Shown: in pieces, positions 22,994 to 27,372 of the stretch
Layout: the number at the start of each line of letters is the position of its first letter
How positions within the stretch are numbered: the stretch's first letter is position 1
NCBI GenBank assembly: GCA_900544645.1
Contig: UQWG01000022.1
Location: 1-27,372, forward strand
DNA from: an uncultured Collinsella sp.
GTDB lineage: Bacteria; Actinomycetota; Coriobacteriia; Coriobacteriales; Coriobacteriaceae
Length of the DNA stretch: 27,372 bases
Direction of reading: 5' to 3'
Program-made: the position numbers and the translations under genes
Notes under the pieces: model-generated
Databases searched by the model: none
What the model was told of the DNA's origin: nothing
The model's input: the letters and a program-made list of their open reading frames with translations, nothing else

Positions 22994-23791
22994 CTAGTCC
23001 AGACGTTGGCCATCGGAGCGTACGCGCTCAGTGCCGCGGCCGCTGATCTGGCGGATAACCTCGCCGGCAATCATCTGGCCCATGATGGGCGGCATAAAGC
23101 TGGCGGTTCCCAGCTCGGTGCGCTCGTGGATGTTGGAAGGGTCGCGGGGCTGTGTCTTAACCGATTCCTCGCAGCTAAACAGTACATGCAGGCTCTTGAT
23201 TCCGCGCTTCTTGCATTCTTTGCGCATGATGCGGCTCATGGGGTCACGTACCGTATCGAAAATGTCGGCAAAGCGGAGGCACTCGGGATGGAGCTTGTTG
23301 GCCCCGCCCATGGAGCTAACCAAACGAATGTCGTGGTCCTGAGCATATTTGGCAATGGTGAGCTTGGCCGAGATGGTGTCGATGGCGTCGACGACGTAGT
23401 CGAGCTTGCCGTCCGTCTGCTCCAAAACGCTCGCGAAGAAATCATCGATGTTGTCGCTCAGCAGGTATTCGGTGCGCTTGATGACGGTAGCGGTAGGGTT
23501 GATGTCGTGAATCATAGCCTCCATGACGTCGACTTTGCGCTTGCCGACGGTGCTGTGAAAGGCGATGGCCTGGCGATTGATATTGCTGGGCGCGATGATG
23601 TCCTTATCCAGAATGACGAAATGACCGATGCCGCCGCGGGCGAGTGCCTCGCAGCAGTTGGAGCCCACGCCTCCGCAGCCGAGCACTAGCACCGTAGCAT
23701 CGGCGAGCTTATCGAGTGCCTCGCGGCCCATGATAATCTCGAGCTTGGTGTCGCGTGTCTCGATGGCGGCTGCGGCAGCGGTTTCGGTCAT
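22994..23791 (-). CDS. tcdA: tRNA threonylcarbamoyladenosine dehydratase (TcdA)
   Basis: 265-aa ThiF/MoeB/E1-type adenylating enzyme, YgdL/CsdL group, which cyclises t6A at position 37 of ANN-decoding tRNAs to ct6A. The nucleotide loop VLGCGGVGSN (about 36-45), GIGHFVILDKDIIAPSNINRQ, DYVVDAIDTISAKL and the C-terminal SFMPPIMGQMIAGEVIRQI are typical of TcdA. A ThiS-like protein gene is absent nearby, which excludes ThiF. The start ATG 23791 has GGAGG with 6-nt spacing. A perfect TATAAT lies upstream on the same strand. It is first in a two-gene operon with the tatD-family gene. Confidence 0.93.
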   Translation of the reverse strand: MTETAAAAAIETRDTKLEIIMGREALDKLADATVLVLGCGGVGSNCCEALARGGIGHFVILDKDIIAPSNINRQAIAFHSTVGKRKVDVMEAMIHDINPTATVIKRTEYLLSDNIDDFFASVLEQTDGKLDYVVDAIDTISAKLTIAKYAQDHDIRLVSSMGGANKLHPECLRFADIFDTVRDPMSRIMRKECKKRGIKSLHVLFSCEESVKTQPRDPSNIHERTELGTASFMPPIMGQMIAGEVIRQISGRGTERVRSDGQRLD

Positions 23792-23835
23792 AAATATCCT
23801 CCGATGGGGAAGCAGGTCGTGTTTTAGCTATCGCC

Positions 23836-23841
23836 ATTATA
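23836..23841 (-). promoter_or_regulatory. -10 box of tcdA promoter
   Basis: A consensus TATAAT on the minus strand, 45 nt before the tcdA start codon. The -35 region 17 nt upstream (ATCGCA) is weak. Confidence 0.5.
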
Positions 23842-23906
23842 GGTAATCGCCCATAGGTTGCGATGGCGTTTGCTTTGATGTGGTTTGAAGCATTGCGATT
23901 AGATAG

Positions 23907-23936
23907 TTAGACAAACATCTAAATATTGAGTATAGT
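23907..23936 (+). promoter_or_regulatory. Promoter with operator-like inverted repeat for the arsR-sdpI pair
   Basis: TTAGAC (23907-23912) and TATAGT (23931-23936) are 18 nt apart. An inverted repeat TTAGA-N6-TCTAA (23907-23922) covers the -35 box and the upstream spacer. This is where ArsR/SmtB-type autorepressors usually bind. Confidence 0.6.
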
Positions 23937-23970
23937 GTGCACGTCATGAGAGATGATGAGAGGAGGTCTT

Positions 23971-24249
23971 ATGCCGGGAGAGGGTTTTAAGGCGCTTGCC
24001 GATCCAACGCGACGGCGCATTTTGGAGTTGCTGCGCGAGGGCAATTGCACGGCGGGGGAGCTTGCCGAGCATTTCGATATCAGTAAGCCGTCGCTGAGCC
24101 ATCACTTGGCGACGCTCAAAAACGCCGGGTTGGTGACCGACGAGCGCCATGGCCAAAACATCGTATACAGCTTAAACACCACCGTCATGCAGGATTTAAT
24201 TGGCTGGTTTATGGGCTTTACAAACACTGAAGGTGATAAGGATGAATAA
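23971..24249 (+). CDS. ArsR-type repressor (SdpR-like)
   Basis: 92-aa winged-helix repressor: FKALADPTRRRILELLREGNCTAGELAEHFDISKPSLSHHLATLKNAGLVTDERHGQNIVYSLNTT covers the entire ArsR fold, with recognition helix SKPSLSHHL. Cys residues of metal-sensing members (ELCVCDL type) are absent, so it is not a metal sensor. The sequence and the sdpI-like gene next to it match SdpR of Bacillus, which represses the sdpRI operon until the immunity protein sequesters it at the membrane. The start ATG 23971 has AGGAGG with 4-nt spacing. It overlaps the next gene by 8 nt. Confidence 0.9.
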   Translation: MPGEGFKALADPTRRRILELLREGNCTAGELAEHFDISKPSLSHHLATLKNAGLVTDERHGQNIVYSLNTTVMQDLIGWFMGFTNTEGDKDE

Positions 24250-24946
24250 CGAAAACAAGGGCATTCACCCCACGGGGGTATCGTCGCGCGTGTGGATTGC
24301 GCTGGTCGCTCTGTGCGTCGCCAATGTCGTAGCGCACCTCATGGTGATGCCGAGCTTGCCTGCGCAGATTCCCACGCACTGGGGCGCGAACGGCGCCGTC
24401 GACGGTTGGGGTCCTAGCTGGATGGCCTCTGCGCTCGGTGTGCTGCCTCTGGTGCTTCTCGCAATGTTCTGCGTGGTGCCGCGCATCGACCCCAAAGGTG
24501 AGGCATATCGAACCTCGGGCAAGTTCTACCAGGGCTTCGTAATCGCCTTCACCTTGTTCATGTGCGCCATAAGCTGGCTGGGAGAGCTTACGGTCTGGGG
24601 CGTGGTGCCGGCGGTCGGTTCGGTTAACGTGCTGATTTCCGGTGTTGTCGGTTTGCTATTCATCGGCGTAGGCAACTACTTGCCGCGTGTGAAGCAGAAC
24701 TATACGCTCGGTATCAAGACACCTTGGGCGCTTGCCGATCCCGAGAACTGGCGCCGTACTCAGCGTTTTGGCGGCGCCTGCTTTATGGTGCTGGGTATTG
24801 GCCTGATTGTGATGGGCGTGGCAGGCAGCGTGCTTTCGAGTGAAGTCGTCGCCGCGGTGATTGCGGTTCTGGCGTTTGGTTCGGTTGGAGCCGTCTACGT
24901 CTACTCGTATCTGTTGTGGCGCAAATCGCAGCGAGCCGCTCGTTAA
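24242..24946 (+). CDS. SdpI-family membrane protein (DUF1648 plus SdpI)
   Basis: 234-aa membrane protein with about six hydrophobic helices. The N-terminal part has LPAQIPTHWGANGAVDGWGP, the DUF1648 hallmark; the second half has GVGNYLPRVKQNYTLGIKTPWALADPENWRRTQRFGG, the SdpI/YfhL hallmark. SdpI protects Bacillus against the SDP killing peptide and acts as receptor that captures SdpR. The start ATG 24242 lies inside the repressor gene's end (ATGAATAA overlap). No sdpABC toxin genes are in the window, so it may be a general immunity or signalling module against peptides made by others. Confidence 0.88.
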   Translation: MNNENKGIHPTGVSSRVWIALVALCVANVVAHLMVMPSLPAQIPTHWGANGAVDGWGPSWMASALGVLPLVLLAMFCVVPRIDPKGEAYRTSGKFYQGFVIAFTLFMCAISWLGELTVWGVVPAVGSVNVLISGVVGLLFIGVGNYLPRVKQNYTLGIKTPWALADPENWRRTQRFGGACFMVLGIGLIVMGVAGSVLSSEVVAAVIAVLAFGSVGAVYVYSYLLWRKSQRAAR

Positions 24947-25012
24947 GGTTGCGGAAAACTAGCGTACGCAGTTCATAGTATGTTCCGGGGGACTTTTCCC
25001 AGGTAGTATTAG

Positions 25013-25039
25013 GGGGTGTGGGCAACCATGCCCCTTTTT
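25013..25039 (+). terminator. Rho-independent terminator after sdpI-like gene
   Basis: GGGGTGTG (25013-25020) pairs with CATGCCCC (25027-25034), two wobbles, 6-nt loop, then TTTTT. It separates the sdpI-like gene from ettA. Confidence 0.75.
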
Positions 25040-25130
25040 CGTTACGTTTCAGAGCTGGCTCCCTCATTTCGTTTCCACTAAAGCGAATCAAGAATAGGGA
25101 AACAGCAGGTAGAAAGGATAGAACAGACAT

Positions 25131-26810
25131 ATGGCGGAGTTTATCTACCAGATGTATCAGGCTCGCAAGGCCCATGGCGACAAGGTGATCCTTGACGACG
25201 TGACCCTGAGCTTCTACCCCGGTGCCAAGATCGGCGTCGTGGGTCCCAACGGCATGGGTAAGTCGACCCTGCTCAAGATTATGGCCGGCATCGAGGAGGT
25301 CTCCAACGGCGATGCCAGGCTCACCCCCGGCTACACTGTGGGCATCCTGCAGCAGGAGCCGCCGCTCGACGACGACAAGACCGTCATCGAGAACGTGCGC
25401 ATGGCGTTTGGCGATATGATCGCCAAAGTCGATCGCTTCAATAAGATCGGCGAGGAGATGTGCGACCCGGATTGCGACATGGACGCCCTCATGGCCGAGA
25501 TGGGCAAGCTCCAGGACGAGATCGACGCCGCCGACGGCTGGGATATCGATTCCAAGCTCGGCCAGGCCATGGACGCCCTGCAGCTGCCCGATTCCGACAT
25601 GCCGGTCAACGTACTTTCCGGCGGCGAGCGCCGTCGCGTGGCCCTGTGCAAGCTGCTGCTCGAGGCTCCCGACCTGCTGCTGCTCGACGAGCCCACGAAC
25701 CACCTGGACGCCGAATCGATCCTGTGGCTCGAGCACTTCCTGCACAACTACCAGGGCGCCGTTCTGGCTGTCACGCATGATCGCTACTTCCTGGACAACG
25801 TTGCCGAGTGGATCTGCGAGGTCGACCGCGGCCACCTCTATCCCTACAAGGGCAACTACTCCACGTATCTGGAGACCAAGGCCGCGCGTATCGAGGCACA
25901 GGGCAACCGCGACGCCAAACTCGCCAAGCGCATGGAGGCCGAGCTCGAGTGGGTACGCTCCAGCCCTAAGGCCCGTCAGGCCAAGAACAAGGCCCGTCTG
26001 GCTCGCTATGAGGAGATGGAGGCCGAGGCCCGCGCAAGCCAGAAGCTCGACTGGACCGATATCCGCATTCCCGTTGGACCGCGTTTGGGTAACAAGGTGC
26101 TCGAGGCCCATCACCTGCACAAGGAATTCGACGGTCGCGTGCTCATCGACGACCTTTCGTTTACCCTGCCGCGCAACGGCATTGTGGGCGTCATCGGCCC
26201 CAACGGTGTGGGCAAGACTACGCTCTTCAAGACCATCGTGGGCCTGGAGCCGCTGACTTCGGGCGAGCTCGAGGTGGGCGAGACCGTCAAGATTTCCTAT
26301 GTCGATCAGAACCGTTCTGGCATCGATCCCGACAAGAACCTGTGGGAGGTCGTCTCGGATGGCCTGGACCACATGATGGTCGGCGAGACCGAGGTCCCCA
26401 GCCGCGCGTACGTGGCGAGCTTTGGCTTTAAGGGCCAGGACCAGCAGAAGCGCGCTGGCGTACTCTCCGGTGGTGAGCGCAATCGTCTGAACCTGGCGCT
26501 CACGCTCAAGCAGGGCGGCAACCTGCTGCTCCTCGACGAGCCCACGAACGATCTCGACGTCGAGACGCTGTCCTCACTCGAGGCGGCGCTGCTCGAGTTC
26601 CCGGGCTGCTCGGTGGTCATTAGTCACGACCGTATGTTTCTGGACCGCGTCGCCACGCACATCCTGGCGTGGGAAGGCACCGACGAGAACCCGGGCAACT
26701 GGTATTGGTTTGAGGGCAACTTTGAGGCCTATCAGGCCAATCGTATCGAGCGCCTGGGCGAGGACGCAGCCCAGCCGCATCGTATTCACCGCAAGCTGAC
26801 GCGTGACTAA
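25131..26810 (+). CDS. ettA: Energy-dependent translational throttle protein EttA (ABC-F)
   Basis: 559-aa soluble ABC-F ATPase that binds the ribosomal E site and gates the first elongation steps according to ATP/ADP level. Two ABC domains: Walker A GPNGMGKST (38-46), LSGGE (162-166), LLLLDEPTNHLD (182-193), then GPNGVGKTT (356-364), LSGGE (445-449) and LLLLDEPTNDLD (about 463-474). The linker has the EttA-type ELEWVRSSPKARQAKNKARLARYEEM and the first domain contains the EttA arm insert. Length is close to E. coli EttA (555). The start ATG 25131 has GAAAGGA about 12 nt upstream, a longer spacing than usual. Monocistronic between terminators. Confidence 0.96.
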   Translation: MAEFIYQMYQARKAHGDKVILDDVTLSFYPGAKIGVVGPNGMGKSTLLKIMAGIEEVSNGDARLTPGYTVGILQQEPPLDDDKTVIENVRMAFGDMIAKVDRFNKIGEEMCDPDCDMDALMAEMGKLQDEIDAADGWDIDSKLGQAMDALQLPDSDMPVNVLSGGERRRVALCKLLLEAPDLLLLDEPTNHLDAESILWLEHFLHNYQGAVLAVTHDRYFLDNVAEWICEVDRGHLYPYKGNYSTYLETKAARIEAQGNRDAKLAKRMEAELEWVRSSPKARQAKNKARLARYEEMEAEARASQKLDWTDIRIPVGPRLGNKVLEAHHLHKEFDGRVLIDDLSFTLPRNGIVGVIGPNGVGKTTLFKTIVGLEPLTSGELEVGETVKISYVDQNRSGIDPDKNLWEVVSDGLDHMMVGETEVPSRAYVASFGFKGQDQQKRAGVLSGGERNRLNLALTLKQGGNLLLLDEPTNDLDVETLSSLEAALLEFPGCSVVISHDRMFLDRVATHILAWEGTDENPGNWYWFEGNFEAYQANRIERLGEDAAQPHRIHRKLTRD

Positions 26811-26813
26811 TTT

Positions 26814-26841
26814 GTTACGCGGTTTTACCAAACCGCGTAAC
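26814..26841. terminator. Hairpin after ettA
   Basis: Perfect 12-bp stem GTTACGCGGTTT/AAACCGCGTAAC with a TACC loop, 3 nt after the stop codon. There is no T-run beyond it, so it may be a weak terminator or a 3'-end stabiliser. Confidence 0.6.
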
Positions 26842-26854
26842 TACTCGACGCTGC

Positions 26855-26954
26855 GCGGGCCGCAAGCACCCCATCTTGCCGTTCAAACCGTCGCTCGCGT
26901 ACCGAAGTGCGCGTCGCTCCTCTTTCACGGCAACCTGGGGCACTTGCGGCCCGC
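26855..26954. repeat. 100-bp imperfect palindrome
   Basis: The outer 29-bp arms (26855-26883 and 26926-26954) are reverse complements at 24 of 29 positions, starting with GCGGGCCGCAAG. The 42-bp centre contains a repeated CGTCGCTC word. No convincing coding frame crosses it. The nature is unknown. Confidence 0.65.
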
Positions 26955-26987
26955 TCGCTGTTGGTCACGAAACATCGATGAATGCTA

Positions 26988-27027
26988 ATAAAAGCGGCTC
27001 AAATCCTGATTTGGATTTGAGCCGCTT
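26988..27027 (-). terminator. Terminator of the last minus-strand gene
   Basis: Perfect 15-bp stem (26992-27006 with 27013-27027), 6-nt loop. On the minus strand it is followed by TTTTATTAG, and it begins 4 nt after the stop codon of the minus-strand gene. Confidence 0.85.
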
Positions 27028-27031
27028 GTCG

Positions 27032-27325
27032 TTACTGCTCGGGCTCTTCGACTTTGTCGATGGCCCAGGTGGCGCCGAGGCCGCCGGTGGTGTTGCGGCG
27101 GATGCGCACGGTAACCTCGCGGCGCTCGCCGGCCTGCGTGTAGCACAGGGGGAAGCTTGCGCGGTTTCGCGCGGCCTCGATGGTACCGCGCTCGCGGGCG
27201 ATCCAGTAGTACTCGCCGACGATGCCGAGCGTGTCGGCGCCGTAGGGGAGATAGGTCGACAGCTGGTGCAGAAGCGGGCCGGGGCAGAAGACCTCGGTTG
27301 CGAAATCGACGGGGAAGTCCTCGGG
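27032..27325 (-). CDS. C-terminal part of an unrecognised protein, cut by contig end
   Basis: 97 codons plus stop on the minus strand, the N-terminal part missing because genomic sequence ends at 27325. The frame appears to open further only because the attached adapter happens to be readable (it adds MYKRQ). Visible features: a hydrophobic stretch with LHQLSTYLPYGADTLGIVGEYYWIARERG, and a basic beta-rich end GERREVTVRIRRNTTGGLGATWAIDKVEE. There are no catalytic motifs I recognise. A good terminator follows, which supports it as a real gene. Function unknown. Confidence 0.7.
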   Translation of the reverse strand, partial: PEDFPVDFATEVFCPGPLLHQLSTYLPYGADTLGIVGEYYWIARERGTIEAARNRASFPLCYTQAGERREVTVRIRRNTTGGLGATWAIDKVEEPEQ

Positions 27326-27372
27326 CTGTCTCTTATACACATCTGACGCTGCCGACGAATAGCCTTGTGTAG
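27326..27372. other. Illumina Nextera adapter (sequencing artefact)
   Basis: 27326-27344 is the transposase mosaic end CTGTCTCTTATACACATCT and 27345-27358 the rest of the Read-1 adapter (GACGCTGCCGACGA). 27359-27366 ATAGCCTT fits an i5 index, and 27367-27372 GTGTAG the start of the P5 primer complement. This is not genomic DNA. Confidence 0.99.

Noticed and set aside
24783..26372. 529-codon minus-strand open frame opposite ettA and sdpI
   Set aside because: A shadow of the ettA codon pattern with no family motifs; both plus-strand genes are certain.
27157..27372. Plus-strand frame ending VSYTHLTLPTNSLV
   Set aside because: The end is translated Nextera adapter and the rest is opposite the minus-strand gene.

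Overview
This is GC-rich chromosomal DNA from an anaerobic actinobacterium. Gene content and protein style (UmuC-type polymerase with a YolD-like partner, EttA, TcdA, HAD pair, FrlB-like SIS protein, SdpR/SdpI pair) point to class Coriobacteriia, most likely Collinsella. That placement is from memory of these families, not from a search. The window is a whole contig or its end: the last 47 bases are Illumina Nextera adapter, not genome.

Layout. (1) 1-1740, minus strand: a LexA-controlled translesion-repair pair, a Y-family polymerase followed by a YolD-like protein cut by the window edge. (2) 1741-2500: a truncated iron-alcohol-dehydrogenase-like gene between copies of a short GGGACAGGTTT-type repeat. 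(3) 2613-4307: pgi, glucose-6-phosphate isomerase. (4) 4310-7783: a 3.5-kb minus-strand segment (unknown protein, ClpP-family protease, VirD4/TraG-type coupling ATPase) flanked by an exact 32-bp direct repeat that is the 3' end of pgi. It looks like the remnant of an integrative element inserted at the end of pgi. (5) 7816-10578: a terminator, a 116-bp imperfect palindrome, deoC and two HAD hydrolases.

(6) 10729-22117: the largest unit, a GntR/UTRA regulator followed by ten same-strand genes. They encode a YfcC-type transporter, an Amidohydro_3-like protein, a FrlC-like epimerase, a FrlB-like SIS-domain deglycase, two FrlD-like PfkB kinases, an Amidohydro_2-like protein, a YjbQ protein, a BtpA/SgcQ protein and an FGGY kinase. 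The FrlB/FrlC/FrlD/GntR core is the fructoselysine (Amadori product) logic: import, C3 epimerisation, 6-phosphorylation, then deglycation to glucose 6-phosphate plus amine. The additional six enzymes make this an expanded and possibly undescribed catabolic system. A good sigma-A-type promoter followed by a perfect 10-bp-arm palindrome lies before the transporter, and an internal terminator splits the operon between the two PfkB genes.

(7) 22197-23791, minus strand: tatD-family nuclease and tcdA. (8) 23971-24946: an ArsR-type repressor overlapping an SdpI-family membrane protein, behind a promoter that carries an inverted repeat. (9) 25131-26810: ettA. (10) 26811-27325: a hairpin, a roughly 100-bp imperfect palindrome, a minus-strand terminator and the C-terminal end of an unrecognised minus-strand gene. 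(11) 27326-27372: adapter.
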